Below, one piece after another: positions 1-9,227 of a stretch of 64,000 nt of DNA; the first letter of the stretch is position 1; each line of letters starts with the position of its first letter. The notes below the pieces were generated by a model. That model was not told where the DNA came from. It did no database searches and worked only from the letters and a program-made list of their open reading frames with translations. The stretch comes from Jannaschia rubra (GTDB taxonomy: Bacteria; Pseudomonadota; Alphaproteobacteria; Rhodobacterales; Rhodobacteraceae). The position numbers and the translations under genes are program-made. The stretch spans positions 496,001 through 560,000 of the forward strand of contig NZ_CXPG01000020.1 of the NCBI RefSeq assembly GCF_001403735.1, in the 5' to 3' direction.

Positions 1-1909
1 GGCTGAGGACGGCATCGGGCCGGGGGGGGAGACGGTCTCGGCCGGGTTGCAGGTCGATCTGCAGGATGGCTGGAAGACCTACTGGCGTTCGCCGGGCGAG
101 GTGGGTCTGCCCCCCGAGATCTCGTGGGAGGGCAGCGACAACATCGCCTCGGTCGAGCTGTCCTATCCCGCGCCGTCGCGGTTCGATGCCTTCGACATCC
201 AGAATTTCGGCTATTCGCACCGGGTCGTCTATCCACTGACCGTGCTGCTGCGCGACGCGGGGGCGCCCGCGACGTTGCGGCTGCGGGCCGACCTTCTGGT
301 CTGCGCCGAGATCTGCGTGCCCGAGACGGTGGAGATGGCGCTGGACCTGCCACGCGGCGGGGGGCTCGACGCGGACTCCGCCGCGACCCTGGCCGAGTGG
401 ATCGGCCGGGTGCCGGGCAACGCGGAGGACGCGGGGGTCACGCTGGAGCAGGTGCATCTGGACGAGACCGCGCTGACGCTGACGGCCCGCGCCGACATGC
501 CGTTCGAGGCGCCGGATGTCTTTCCCGAACACGGCGACCGGGGCGCCTTCGATGCGCCGGAGATCGTGCTGTCGGACGGAGGGCGGAGCCTCTGGGCGCG
601 GCTTCCCGTCGTGGGCGCGGGGGAGGGGCCGCTCGACCTGACGCTGGTGGACGGCGCCCGCGCGGCCACCGTCCGCGCCGATCTGGCCGATGCGCCACCG
701 TCCGCGCCGCGCGGCGGGGGCGCGGGTGGCGGGCTTCTGGCCATGCTTCTGGTCGCGGTGCTGGGGGGGCTGATCCTCAACGTGATGCCCTGCGTCCTGC
801 CGGTGCTGTCGATCAAGCTCGCCGCTGCGCTGCAGGCGGGAGAGCAATCGGCGACGCGGGTCCGGGCGGGGTTCCTCGCCTCGGCCGCGGGGGTGATGGC
901 GTTCTTTCTGGGCCTTGCCGCCGTGATCGTGGCGCTGCGTGCCGCCGGGGTCGCCGTGGGCTGGGGCATCCAGTTCCAGAGTCCGGTGTTCCTCGCCCTG
1001 ATGATCGGGCTGATCGCCGTCTTCGCAGCGAACATGATGGGGTTCTTCTCGCTCTCGCTCGGGCAGGGAGCGATGACCGGGATGGCCCGCGCCGGATCGC
1101 GCGGGGGCTGGGGCGGCGATTTCGCGACCGGCGCCTTTGCCGCCGTCATGGCCACGCCCTGCTCGGCGCCCTTCATCGGGACGGCCGTGACCTATGCGCT
1201 GACCTCCGGACCCGCGCAGATCGTGGCGGTCTTTGCGGCGATGGGGCTCGGGCTCGCCACGCCCTATCTGGCGGTGGCGGCGCGGCCCGGCATCGTCCGG
1301 CGGCTGCCCCGTCCGGGACGCTGGATGCGGACCGTGCAGATGGTGCTGGGGGGGCTTCTCCTCCTGACGGCGGTGTGGCTCCTCACGGTGCTGGCGGCCA
1401 GCGCGGGCGCGCGGGTGGCCGTTCTGGTGGCAGTGCTGACCGGGGCGATGCTGGTGGCGCTGGCGGCGCGGCGCCGCACCGCAGTCGTCATCGCGGCGGG
1501 ACTGGCCTGCGTCGTGGCCGGGGCCGCGGTCATGCCCGCACCGCCTGCGGCGCCCGCTGCTGTCGCGCAGGGGTGGGAAGCGTTCGAGCGGGAGCGCATC
1601 GCCATCGAAGTCGCGGCGGGCAACACGGTCTTCGTCGACGTCACCGCCGACTGGTGCCTGACCTGCAAGGCCAACAAGCGGCTGGTGCTGGAGCGGGGCG
1701 CGGTGCCAGATGCGCTGGCCGGGCTGGTCGCGCTGCAGGCGGACTGGACGCGGCCGGATGACCGGATCGCGACGTTCCTGTCGGACAACGGGCGTTTCGG
1801 CATTCCCTTTGACGCGGTTTATGGACCGGCCGCGCCCGAGGGGATCGTCCTGCCGGAACTGCTGACCGAATCGATGGTGCTGGAGGCGATCGACCGGGCG
1901 GGGGGCTAG
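1..1909 (+). CDS. Protein-disulfide reductase, DsbD/ScsB type (5' end missing)
   Basis: The frame is open from the first bases of the window, so the N-terminus, probably with a signal peptide, lies outside. The visible part starts in a periplasmic domain with a CAEIC cysteine pair (residues about 86-90 counted from position 47). A block of hydrophobic helices follows, carrying the two DsbD-type membrane cysteines in NVMPCVLPVLS and ATPCSAPF. The protein ends in a thioredoxin-like domain with the active site WCLTC. This three-part layout is that of DsbD/ScsB proteins, which carry electrons from cytoplasmic thioredoxin across the membrane to periplasmic thiol partners. The exact partner (cytochrome c maturation, copper tolerance or disulfide isomerisation) cannot be read from the sequence. 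The stop codon overlaps the stop of the convergent downstream gene in a shared CTAG. Confidence 0.88.
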   Translation, partial: AEDGIGPGGETVSAGLQVDLQDGWKTYWRSPGEVGLPPEISWEGSDNIASVELSYPAPSRFDAFDIQNFGYSHRVVYPLTVLLRDAGAPATLRLRADLLVCAEICVPETVEMALDLPRGGGLDADSAATLAEWIGRVPGNAEDAGVTLEQVHLDETALTLTARADMPFEAPDVFPEHGDRGAFDAPEIVLSDGGRSLWARLPVVGAGEGPLDLTLVDGARAATVRADLADAPPSAPRGGGAGGGLLAMLLVAVLGGLILNVMPCVLPVLSIKLAAALQAGEQSATRVRAGFLASAAGVMAFFLGLAAVIVALRAAGVAVGWGIQFQSPVFLALMIGLIAVFAANMMGFFSLSLGQGAMTGMARAGSRGGWGGDFATGAFAAVMATPCSAPFIGTAVTYALTSGPAQIVAVFAAMGLGLATPYLAVAARPGIVRRLPRPGRWMRTVQMVLGGLLLLTAVWLLTVLAASAGARVAVLVAVLTGAMLVALAARRRTAVVIAAGLACVVAGAAVMPAPPAAPAAVAQGWEAFERERIAIEVAAGNTVFVDVTADWCLTCKANKRLVLERGAVPDALAGLVALQADWTRPDDRIATFLSDNGRFGIPFDAVYGPAAPEGIVLPELLTESMVLEAIDRAGG

Positions 1910-2481
1910 CCCCCGATGCCCCCCGAAGTATTTTCGACAGGAAGAAGGGGGGCCTCGTGGAGTTGACGCAGCCAGTCGTCCACGAGCCCCGTCTCCTGCA
2001 AGGTCAGGGTCTGGGCACGGGGATAGACGGGGGCCGCGCGGTCGTCGCGGATCGGGGCGTCCCAGCCGTCGGTGGTCCGGAAGAAGCGCTCGACACCCTG
2101 CTCGCCGTATTCGGCCAAATATCCCTGCACCACCACGTCCAGATAGCTGAGCAGGATCGGATGCGCCGCGTCGGGCGCGGGATGCAGGTCTTCGGGGATG
2201 TGGTAGATCGAGGGTCCCTCCGGCAGGGGTTGGCGAAGGTATCCCGCCTCGCGCCGGTCGAGCGCGACCCAGTCGCCGCCGGGCACCTCGGCCGACAGAC
2301 CGTCGATGCGACCGGTCGGGTCGGGCACGGCGGTCAGGAAGGGCGCGGGATGGAAGGTCGTGTGCCGCCACGCGCGCCGCCAGCCGGCGACCGTGACCCG
2401 CTCGCCCTGCGGATAGGCATGGGTCTTGCGGTTCACGAGGCTGCCGTAGCCGAAGAAGCGGTGCCTCTTTTCCCCTTGCAT
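1906..2481 (-). CDS. Gamma-glutamylcyclotransferase-like (AIG2-type) protein
   Basis: A 191-residue cytoplasmic protein starting FFGYGSL about ten residues in, the glycine-rich substrate-loop signature of the gamma-glutamylcyclotransferase/AIG2 fold. A REAGY motif in the middle carries the glutamate expected to act as catalytic acid/base. Family members release 5-oxoproline from gamma-glutamyl compounds, but the substrate here is unknown. I chose the ATG at 2481; the longer open frame to 2694 would run through the glycine riboswitch and is not credible. The gene diverges from gcvT and is convergent with the DsbD-like gene. Confidence 0.75.
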   Translation of the reverse strand: MQGEKRHRFFGYGSLVNRKTHAYPQGERVTVAGWRRAWRHTTFHPAPFLTAVPDPTGRIDGLSAEVPGGDWVALDRREAGYLRQPLPEGPSIYHIPEDLHPAPDAAHPILLSYLDVVVQGYLAEYGEQGVERFFRTTDGWDAPIRDDRAAPVYPRAQTLTLQETGLVDDWLRQLHEAPLLPVENTSGGIGG

Positions 2482-2513
2482 GATCCCCCCCGGCTTTCCT
2501 ATGCCAGTCCTGC

Positions 2514-2672
2514 ACGGCACGGGAGACTCTGTCGCAGGACAGGGCCGAAGGAGCAACCGCCCCGGTAAACTCTCAGGCGAACGGACCTGGCGTGCGACGG
2601 ACTCTGGAGAGTGGTGCGAAGGCACCCGCCGAAGGGATAGCGATCTCAGGCGACAGGACAGAGGGGGCATCT
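2514..2672 (+). promoter_or_regulatory. Tandem glycine riboswitch upstream of gcvT
   Basis: Two consecutive copies of the glycine aptamer core can be read. The first (about 2520-2590) has GGGAGA, GCCGAAGGAGCAA and AACTCTCAGGC. The second (about 2600-2672) has CTGGAGAG, CGCCGAAGGGATAGC and GATCTCAGGCGACAGGACAGAG. This is the known gcvT-class riboswitch, which usually switches glycine-cleavage genes on when glycine is abundant. A hairpin GGGCC-GCAT-GGCCC (2678-2691) lies just after the second aptamer and directly before the Shine-Dalgarno sequence at 2695-2699. No T-run follows it, so control of translation is more likely than termination; that last point is inference. Confidence 0.93.
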
Positions 2673-2704
2673 GACGCGGGCCGCATGGCCCCATGGAGGT
2701 GCGT

Positions 2705-3814
2705 GTGAGTGATCTTGAAACCTTGCCGCTCGCGGCGCTGCATGCCGAACTGGGCGCGAAGATGGTTCCCTTCGCGGGCTACTCCATGCCGGTGCAATAT
2801 CCGGCGGGTGTGATGGCGGAGCATCTGCATGTGCGCGCCAGGGCGGGTCTGTTCGACGTGTCGCACATGGGGCAGGTGATCCTGCGCGGGCCGGACGCCG
2901 CGCTCGCGCTGGAACGGCTGGTGCCCGCGGACGTGGCCGGCCTGGCCGAGGGGCGGCAACGCTACGGGATGCTGACGCTGCCGGACGGGGGCGTGGCCGA
3001 CGATCTGATGTTCGCCAACCGGGGCGATCACCTGCTGCTGGTGGTCAACGGCGCGATGAAGCATCTCGACATGGAGATCCTGACGGCCGGCCTGCCGAAA
3101 CAGTCGGTCACGCTGCTGGACGACCGTGCCTTGCTGGCGCTGCAGGGCCCATCGGCGGAGGCGGTGCTGGAGGCGATGGTTCCGGGGGCGGCGGCGATGC
3201 GGTTCATGGACCTGCGCGGCTTCGACTGGCAGGGTGCGGACCTCTGGATCAGCCGGTCGGGATATACCGGCGAGGACGGGTTCGAGATCAGCGTGCCGAT
3301 TGAGCAGGCCGAGGAGTTCGCCCGTGCCGTGCTGGACCACGGCGACGTGATGCCCATCGGGCTTGGCGCGCGGGACAGCCTGCGCCTGGAGGCGGGGTTG
3401 CCGCTTTACGGCCAGGACGTGACGGCCGAGACGTCGCCGATGGAGGCGGGGCTGACTTGGGCCATCCAGAAGGTCCGGCGCGCAGGCGCCGACCGGGCAG
3501 GCGGGTTTCCGGGCGCCGACGTCATCCTGCGCCAGCTCGACCAGGGGACGGACCGTCGCCGGACGGGACTGTTGCCCGAGGGCCGCGCACCGATGCGGAT
3601 GGGTGTCATGCTGTATGACAGTCCGGAGGCCACCGCCCCCTGCGGCACCGTGACCAGCGGCGGCTTCGGCCCGACCGTGGGCGCGCCCATCGCGATGGGC
3701 TATGTTCCCGCTGGCGTCGTCGCGGGCACCACGCTTTATGGTGACGTCCGGGGCAAGCGCTTGCCCGTCACCGTGACCGACCTGCCCTTTTACAAGCCGC
3801 GCTACAGGCGCTGA
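2705..3814 (+). CDS. gcvT: Aminomethyltransferase (glycine cleavage T protein)
   Basis: T protein of the glycine cleavage system. It moves the methylene group from the aminomethyl-lipoyl arm of GcvH to tetrahydrofolate and releases ammonia. The N-terminal part reads MVPFAGYSMPVQY and FDVSHMGQ, and the later LGARDSLRLEAGLPLYG block is the usual folate-binding signature; the length of about 370 residues is normal. The start is chosen as the GTG at 2705 because GGAGG lies 5 bases upstream (2695-2699). An in-frame ATG at 2693 would add four residues but has no ribosome site. It is the first gene of gcvT-gcvH-gcvP, directly under the tandem glycine riboswitch. Confidence 0.95.
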   Translation: MSDLETLPLAALHAELGAKMVPFAGYSMPVQYPAGVMAEHLHVRARAGLFDVSHMGQVILRGPDAALALERLVPADVAGLAEGRQRYGMLTLPDGGVADDLMFANRGDHLLLVVNGAMKHLDMEILTAGLPKQSVTLLDDRALLALQGPSAEAVLEAMVPGAAAMRFMDLRGFDWQGADLWISRSGYTGEDGFEISVPIEQAEEFARAVLDHGDVMPIGLGARDSLRLEAGLPLYGQDVTAETSPMEAGLTWAIQKVRRAGADRAGGFPGADVILRQLDQGTDRRRTGLLPEGRAPMRMGVMLYDSPEATAPCGTVTSGGFGPTVGAPIAMGYVPAGVVAGTTLYGDVRGKRLPVTVTDLPFYKPRYRR

Positions 3815-3829
3815 GACCGGAGACCCGAG

Positions 3830-4186
3830 ATGAAATACACCGAAGACCACGAATGGCTGGACGACAACGACGGGATCATCACCGTGGGCATCACCGAACA
3901 TGCTGCGACGCAACTGGGTGACGTGGTGTTCGTGGAACTGCCCGAGGTGGGCCGGACCGTGACCAAGGGCGAGGAGATCGTGGTGATCGAATCGGTCAAG
4001 GCCGCCTCCGACATCCTGGCCCCCCTGGACGGCGAGATCACCGAGGTGAACACGGCGCTGGCCGATACGCCGGGCCTCGTGAACGAGGACGCCGAGGCCG
4101 CATGGTTCTTCCGCATGACCACCACCACGCCGGAGGAAATGGACACGATGATGGACGAGGACGGCTATCGCGACTTCGTGGAATGA
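3830..4186 (+). CDS. gcvH: Glycine cleavage system H protein
   Basis: A 118-residue lipoyl carrier protein. The lipoylation site is Lys57 in the motif IESVKAAS, in the expected beta-hairpin position after the KGEEIVVIE strand. H protein shuttles the aminomethyl group between GcvP and GcvT and is reoxidised by a lipoamide dehydrogenase, which is not encoded in this window. It lies 15 bases after gcvT and about 54 bases before gcvP, so it is surely co-transcribed and under the same glycine riboswitch. Confidence 0.96.
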   Translation: MKYTEDHEWLDDNDGIITVGITEHAATQLGDVVFVELPEVGRTVTKGEEIVVIESVKAASDILAPLDGEITEVNTALADTPGLVNEDAEAAWFFRMTTTTPEEMDTMMDEDGYRDFVE

Positions 4187-4240
4187 CGACTGACCCCTCC
4201 CATTGACGTGCCATCCATTCCGCCTGACCCGGAGCCCACC

Positions 4241-7075
4241 ATGCCCCTGACCGACTACGACACCTACGATTTCGCCAACCGTCGCCATATCGGCCCCTCG
4301 CCCGACGAGATGGACGAGATGCTGAAGGTCGTGGGATGCGACACGCTCGACGCCCTGATCGACGAGACGGTGCCGAAGTCGATCCGGCAGGCTGACCCGC
4401 TGCCCTGGCCGCAGATGACCGAGCACGCGATCCTGAACCGGATGCGCGACTTGGCGGCGAAGAACCGCGTCACGGTCAGCATGATCGGACAGGGCTATTC
4501 CGACACGGTCACGCCCCCGGCGATCCAGCGCAACATCCTTGAGAACCCGGCCTGGTACACGGCCTATACCCCCTATCAGCCCGAGATCGCGCAGGGCCGG
4601 CTGGAAGCGCTGCTGAACTTCCAGACGATGGTGTCGGACCTGACGGGGCTGCCGGTGGCGAACGCGTCGCTTCTCGACGAGGCGACGGCCTGCGCCGAGG
4701 CGATGGTGATGGCGCAGCGGGTGGCGAAGTCGAAGGCCGGGGCGTTCTTCGTCGACGTCCGCTGCCATCCCCAGAACATCGCCGTCATGCGGACGCGGGC
4801 CGAGCCTTTGGGGATCGAGCTGATCGTGGACGAGGTCGACGCGCTGGATGCGGATGCGGTTTTCGGCGCGATCTTCCAGTATCCCGACACCTACGGCGGG
4901 TTGCGCGACCTGACGCCGCAGATCGAGGCGTTGCACGGCACGGGCGCATTGGGCATCGTCGCCACGGATCTTCTGGCGCTTTGCCTGCTCAAGGAGCCCG
5001 GGGCCATGGGCGCCGACATCGCGGTGGGCAGCGCGCAACGCTTCGGCGTGCCGCTGGGATATGGCGGCCCCCATGCCGCGTTCTTCGCCTGCGCCGACGC
5101 CTACAAGCGGTCGATGCCTGGACGGCTGGTGGGTGTCTCCGTCGACAGCCATGGCAACAAGGCCTACCGCCTCGCCCTTCAGACGCGCGAGCAGCATATC
5201 CGGCGCGAGAAGGCCACCTCCAACGTCTGCACCGCGCAGGCGCTGCTGGCCGTGATGGCGAGCTTCTATGCCGTGTTCCACGGGCCGAAGGGCCTTCACC
5301 ACATCGCCACGCATGTCCATTCCCATGCCGTCGCGCTGCGCGACGCGCTGAAGGGGGCGGGATTCGCCGTGGAACCCGACCATGTGTTCGACACGCTCAC
5401 AGTAAACGTGGGCGCGATGCAGGGCGTGATCTGGCGGTCCGCCCGGGCCGAGGGGATCACGCTGCGGCGTCTCGGTCACGACCGCATCGGCATCGCCTGC
5501 GACGAGCTGACGGATGCGGACGTCCTGACCCGTCTGCTGCGCGCCTTCGGGATCGAGGCACAGGTGGCCGCGATGCGGACCGACATCCCCGATGCGCTCA
5601 AGCGGCAGTCGGACTATCTCACCCATCCGATCTTCCACATGAACCGCGCCGAGGCCGAGATGATGCGCTACATGCGCCGCTTGGCCGACCGCGATCTGGC
5701 GCTCGACCGCTCGATGATTCCGCTGGGAAGCTGCACGATGAAGCTGAACGCGGCGGTCGAAATGATGCCGGTAACCTTCCCGGAGTTCGGGCGTCTGCAT
5801 CCCTTCGCGCCGGTGGAAGACGCGGAAGGCTACGCCGAGATGATCGGGGAGCTGTCCGACAGGCTCTGCGTGATCACCGGCTATGACGCCATGTCGATGC
5901 AGCCCAATTCGGGCGCGCAGGGCGAATACGCGGGCCTTCTGACCATCGCCGCCTATCACCGCGCGAACGGGCAGGAAAACCGCCGTGTCTGCCTCATCCC
6001 GACCAGCGCGCATGGTACGAATCCGGCGTCGGCGCAGATGGCGGGAATGAAGGTCGTGATCGTCAAGGCGGCCGACAACGGCGATGTGGACCTCGACGAT
6101 TTCCGCACCAAGGCCGAGGCGGCGGGCGACGATCTCGCCGCCTGCATGATCACCTATCCCAGCACCCACGGCGTGTTCGAGGACACCGTGCGCGAGGTCT
6201 GCGAGATCACCCACCGTCATGGCGGGCAGGTCTATCTCGACGGTGCCAACCTGAATGCGTTGGTGGGCCTGGCCAAGCCCGGCGAGATCGGGGCGGATGT
6301 GAGCCACCTGAACCTGCACAAGACGTTCTGCATCCCCCATGGGGGCGGCGGTCCCGGCATGGGCCCGATCGGCGTCAAGGCGCATCTGGCGCCCTATCTG
6401 CCCGGCCACCCCGAGACGGGGGGCGAGACGGGGCCGGTGTCGGCCGCGCCCTACGGCAGCGCGTCGATCCTGCCCATCAGCTATGCCTATGTGATGATGA
6501 TGGGCGGCTCCGGCCTGACGCAGGCGACACGGGTGGCGATCCTGTCGGCGAACTATATCGCGAAGCGGCTGGAAGGGGCGTTCGACGTCCTGTTCACCGG
6601 CCAGAACGGGCGCGTGGCGCATGAATGCATCCTCGACACCCGGCCCTTTGCCGACAGCGCGGGAGTGACCGTGGACGACGTGGCCAAGCGGCTGATCGAC
6701 AACGGCTTCCACGCGCCGACGATGTCCTGGCCGGTGGCCGGCACGCTGATGGTGGAGCCCACGGAGTCGGAGCCCAAGCCCGAACTCGACCGGTTTATCG
6801 CGGCCATGCTCGCCATCCGCGAGGAGATCCGGCAAGTCGAGAGCGGAGATGCCGATCGGGAGGACAATCCGCTCAGGAATGCGCCGCATACGATGGAAGA
6901 CCTCGTGCGCGACTGGACTCACCCCTATTCGCGCGAAGCGGCCTGTTTTCCGCCGGGGGCCTTCCGGGTCGACAAGTACTGGCCGCCGGTCAACCGCGTC
7001 GACAACGTGGCGGGCGACCGCAACCTGATCTGCACCTGCCCGCCGGTCGAGGAATACCTGGAGGCCGCGGAGTAG
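4241..7075 (+). CDS. gcvP: Glycine dehydrogenase (decarboxylating), single-chain P protein
   Basis: A 944-residue one-chain P protein with both homologous halves, the normal form in Proteobacteria; Gram-positives often split it. It decarboxylates glycine with pyridoxal phosphate and loads the aminomethyl group onto GcvH. The PLP lysine is Lys694 in [19 protein letters not shown], and the N-terminal [14 protein letters not shown] block is typical. The start is the ATG at 4241, preceded by GGAG; an upstream GTG at 4208 would add an unconserved 11-residue tail. It ends directly against the convergent DUF2254 gene, with no room for a separate terminator. Confidence 0.96.
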   Translation: MPLTDYDTYDFANRRHIGPSPDEMDEMLKVVGCDTLDALIDETVPKSIRQADPLPWPQMTEHAILNRMRDLAAKNRVTVSMIGQGYSDTVTPPAIQRNILENPAWYTAYTPYQPEIAQGRLEALLNFQTMVSDLTGLPVANASLLDEATACAEAMVMAQRVAKSKAGAFFVDVRCHPQNIAVMRTRAEPLGIELIVDEVDALDADAVFGAIFQYPDTYGGLRDLTPQIEALHGTGALGIVATDLLALCLLKEPGAMGADIAVGSAQRFGVPLGYGGPHAAFFACADAYKRSMPGRLVGVSVDSHGNKAYRLALQTREQHIRREKATSNVCTAQALLAVMASFYAVFHGPKGLHHIATHVHSHAVALRDALKGAGFAVEPDHVFDTLTVNVGAMQGVIWRSARAEGITLRRLGHDRIGIACDELTDADVLTRLLRAFGIEAQVAAMRTDIPDALKRQSDYLTHPIFHMNRAEAEMMRYMRRLADRDLALDRSMIPLGSCTMKLNAAVEMMPVTFPEFGRLHPFAPVEDAEGYAEMIGELSDRLCVITGYDAMSMQPNSGAQGEYAGLLTIAAYHRANGQENRRVCLIPTSAHGTNPASAQMAGMKVVIVKAADNGDVDLDDFRTKAEAAGDDLAACMITYPSTHGVFEDTVREVCEITHRHGGQVYLDGANLNALVGLAKPGEIGADVSHLNLHKTFCIPHGGGGPGMGPIGVKAHLAPYLPGHPETGGETGPVSAAPYGSASILPISYAYVMMMGGSGLTQATRVAILSANYIAKRLEGAFDVLFTGQNGRVAHECILDTRPFADSAGVTVDDVAKRLIDNGFHAPTMSWPVAGTLMVEPTESEPKPELDRFIAAMLAIREEIRQVESGDADREDNPLRNAPHTMEDLVRDWTHPYSREAACFPPGAFRVDKYWPPVNRVDNVAGDRNLICTCPPVEEYLEAAE

Positions 7076-8308
7076 TCAGTCGTCGGGCGCCGCGGCGCGG
7101 ACGCGGTCCTTGTCCTCCTGCAGCAGAAGGCTCTGGTCCGCACGGTCGAGCGCGCGGCGCGACAACCAGCGCGCCGCCTCGCGCATCTCGGGGTGGTCGT
7201 GGGTTGCCAGGCGCGCGAGCGTCTCCTGCACCGCCAATTGGATCTCGACCATGGCCGCCCCGTCGCGCGCGATGGGGTCGAGGGCCACCTCCACCGCCTG
7301 GTGCGCCGACAGCGGGCGGACGTGCAGCCGGGGGAACTCGGGCTCCTCCGACGTCGAATCCCACAGGTGCAGAAGGCGGGACTGTCGGGAGAGGACGTCG
7401 ATCGCCGTCCCCGGATCGTTGATGCCGGGCGACAGGGCACGTTCCGCGATCTCGCACATCACCGACAGGCCGAAGATGGGATCCTGATCGAAGGATCGCA
7501 GGTCGCCCGTCAGGACGGCGTCCCGAAGCTCCTCCTCGACTTCCGGGCCCACGGGCGGGCCGACCACGTGCAACGCGGGATCGCCCGGTCCGACCCAGTC
7601 GCCGGGCTGGACGGCCACGTCGATTTCGGCGCCCAACCGTTCCGCAAGGTCGGAGAGTGCCTCCATGTCGATATGGCGGACATAGCCGAAGCTGTGCGTC
7701 GTGACCGGCCATCCCATCGGTTCGCGGTCGAGCGGCCGGCCGCCGAGATAGGGCGAGGCCATCCGTTCCTTCATCGCAAGGGTCGCGGCCTCGTCGACGC
7801 GGCCCGTGGTCTTCTCGATCGACCCGAGACCGGCCAATTGGTCCACCCAGCGGATCAACGCGACGATCACCAGTGCGATCACCGCCATCGTCGTGGCGTA
7901 GACGACGAGGAAGTCGCGGCCGTCATAGAAGCCCGCGTTGATGATGACATCGGACACCAGCGCATAGACGAAGGCGCCGATGAAGGTCGAGATGACCGAT
8001 TGCGTCCGCCCGTCCGACCGCAGCAGGCGGTGGGACCGGGGCGTCACCTGGCTCGACGCGAAATGATGCGCGGCGACCATCACGGACAGCGAGAAGGTCG
8101 CGACCGTCAGCATCGAATTGTTCAGGATCGACAGCAGGGCCAGCGCCGCGGCCTCGTCGATGCGGTCGCGCAGGGATTCCGGCAGGAGCCAGGAGATCAG
8201 CGGCGCCACCGCGGCCGAGACGAGCGCCAGCGTCGAGATCAGCGCGACACGGATCCAGACCTTCCGCGCGAGGTCACGCAGCTTCCAGAAGGTCCTGCCG
8301 AGATTCAT
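7076..8308 (-). CDS. DUF2254 family integral membrane protein
   Basis: About 410 residues. The N-terminal part has four likely membrane helices: VALISTLALVSAAVAPL, a stretch around NNSMLTVATFSLSVMVAA, STFIGAFVYALVSDVI and TTMAVIALVIVALI. A cytoplasmic C-terminal domain contains the conserved segment SPGINDPGTAIDVLSR. This matches the DUF2254 family, whose function is unknown. The start is the ATG at 8308; longer frames reach back to 8404 but would overlap the promoter elements of tRNA-Ala. The next gene upstream is the divergent tRNA, so this gene probably has its own promoter in 8309-8380. Confidence 0.85.
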   Translation of the reverse strand: MNLGRTFWKLRDLARKVWIRVALISTLALVSAAVAPLISWLLPESLRDRIDEAAALALLSILNNSMLTVATFSLSVMVAAHHFASSQVTPRSHRLLRSDGRTQSVISTFIGAFVYALVSDVIINAGFYDGRDFLVVYATTMAVIALVIVALIRWVDQLAGLGSIEKTTGRVDEAATLAMKERMASPYLGGRPLDREPMGWPVTTHSFGYVRHIDMEALSDLAERLGAEIDVAVQPGDWVGPGDPALHVVGPPVGPEVEEELRDAVLTGDLRSFDQDPIFGLSVMCEIAERALSPGINDPGTAIDVLSRQSRLLHLWDSTSEEPEFPRLHVRPLSAHQAVEVALDPIARDGAAMVEIQLAVQETLARLATHDHPEMREAARWLSRRALDRADQSLLLQEDKDRVRAAAPDD

Positions 8309-8378
8309 TGCCGCATCACCCGTTCCGACGCGCGTTCGCGGCGCCTTACGGGCGGTGACATAGCGCATCCGGCGCCGC

Positions 8379-8409
8379 TTGACACGCCCCGGACCCCCCG
8401 CCATATGAG
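8379..8409 (+). promoter_or_regulatory. Probable sigma-70 promoter of tRNA-Ala
   Basis: A perfect -35 hexamer TTGACA lies at 8379-8384. A -10-like stretch CATATGAG follows at 8402-8409, with a spacer of 17-19 bases depending on which hexamer is used. Transcription would begin a few bases before the tRNA 5' end at 8418. The position and the exact -35 match are good support; the -10 is only a partial match. Confidence 0.6.
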
Positions 8410-8417
8410 GCGCCGTT

Positions 8418-8493
<76 letters not shown>

Positions 8494-8588
8494 GTTTTCC
8501 ATTTGCATGTCGTGGGGCTGCCGCCTTCCGATTGACGACGCTGGCTTTCTGACGCATGGTCATGCCGCACCGCAGCATGAGGGTCGCC

Positions 8589-9227
8589 ATGGCTTCCGTA
8601 ATTACCGTCTGCCAGCAAAAGGGCGGGTCGGGAAAGACCACTCTGACGGCCCACCTGGCATGCGAACTGGCCAGTCGCGGCCTGCGCGTTGCATTGCTCG
8701 ACGTCGATCCGCAAGGCAGCCTGGGGCGATGGTTCATGATGCGCTATGACCGGCAGGGCGGATTGAAGGGCGACATCACCTTCTCGACATCCTCTGCCTG
8801 GGGCGTCAGTTTCGAATGTTCGAAATACGCCGAAGACTATGATTTCGTGCTGATCGACACACCGCCCAAGATCGACAGCGACCTGAAGCCCGCGCTGCGC
8901 GTGGCCGACATGGTGATCGTGCCCGTCTCGGCGTCCGAGGTCGACCTCTGGGCCACGGAAGGGGTGCTGGACCTTGCCGCGCGGGAAGGAAAGCGGCCGC
9001 TGGTGGTCCTCAACCGCGCGCGGACCGGAACGAAGCTGACCGGGCGGGTCCTGGCGGCGCTGTCTGACCTCGATGCGGATGCGGCCAAGACGGTGCTGGG
9101 CCAGCGTGTCGCCTATGCCGAGGCCTTGGGGGTGGGACAGGGCGTCTGCGAGTTTCCGGGGGCGCAGGCGGCGGCAAACGAAATCTCGGAATTGGCCGAT
9201 GAGGTTCTGCGCCGGCTCGACCGCTAG
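8589..9227 (+). CDS. Orphan ParA/MinD-family ATPase
   Basis: A 212-residue protein that is almost entirely ATPase core. It has the deviant Walker A motif QKGGSGKTT with the signature Lys11 and the catalytic Lys16, then DVDPQGSL, Walker B-like VLIDTPP and [12 protein letters not shown]. ParA-type ATPases bind DNA or membrane non-specifically and position DNA, protein clusters or polysaccharide machinery. No ParB partner is nearby, so chromosome partitioning is unlikely. The gene is convergent with kpsC, and the two stop codons share a CTAG. The start at 8589 (MASVITV) is chosen because family members begin just before the first beta strand. Confidence 0.85.
   Translation: MASVITVCQQKGGSGKTTLTAHLACELASRGLRVALLDVDPQGSLGRWFMMRYDRQGGLKGDITFSTSSAWGVSFECSKYAEDYDFVLIDTPPKIDSDLKPALRVADMVIVPVSASEVDLWATEGVLDLAAREGKRPLVVLNRARTGTKLTGRVLAALSDLDADAAKTVLGQRVAYAEALGVGQGVCEFPGAQAAANEISELADEVLRRLDR

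Noticed and set aside
2573-6922. A 1449-codon open frame on the minus strand opposite gcvT-gcvH-gcvP
   Set aside because: It is antisense to three well-conserved genes, is rich in His/Arg/Gly/Asp as GC-rich shadow frames are, and crosses the riboswitch. Several other long antisense frames in the window (for example opposite the RND pump) were dismissed for the same reason.
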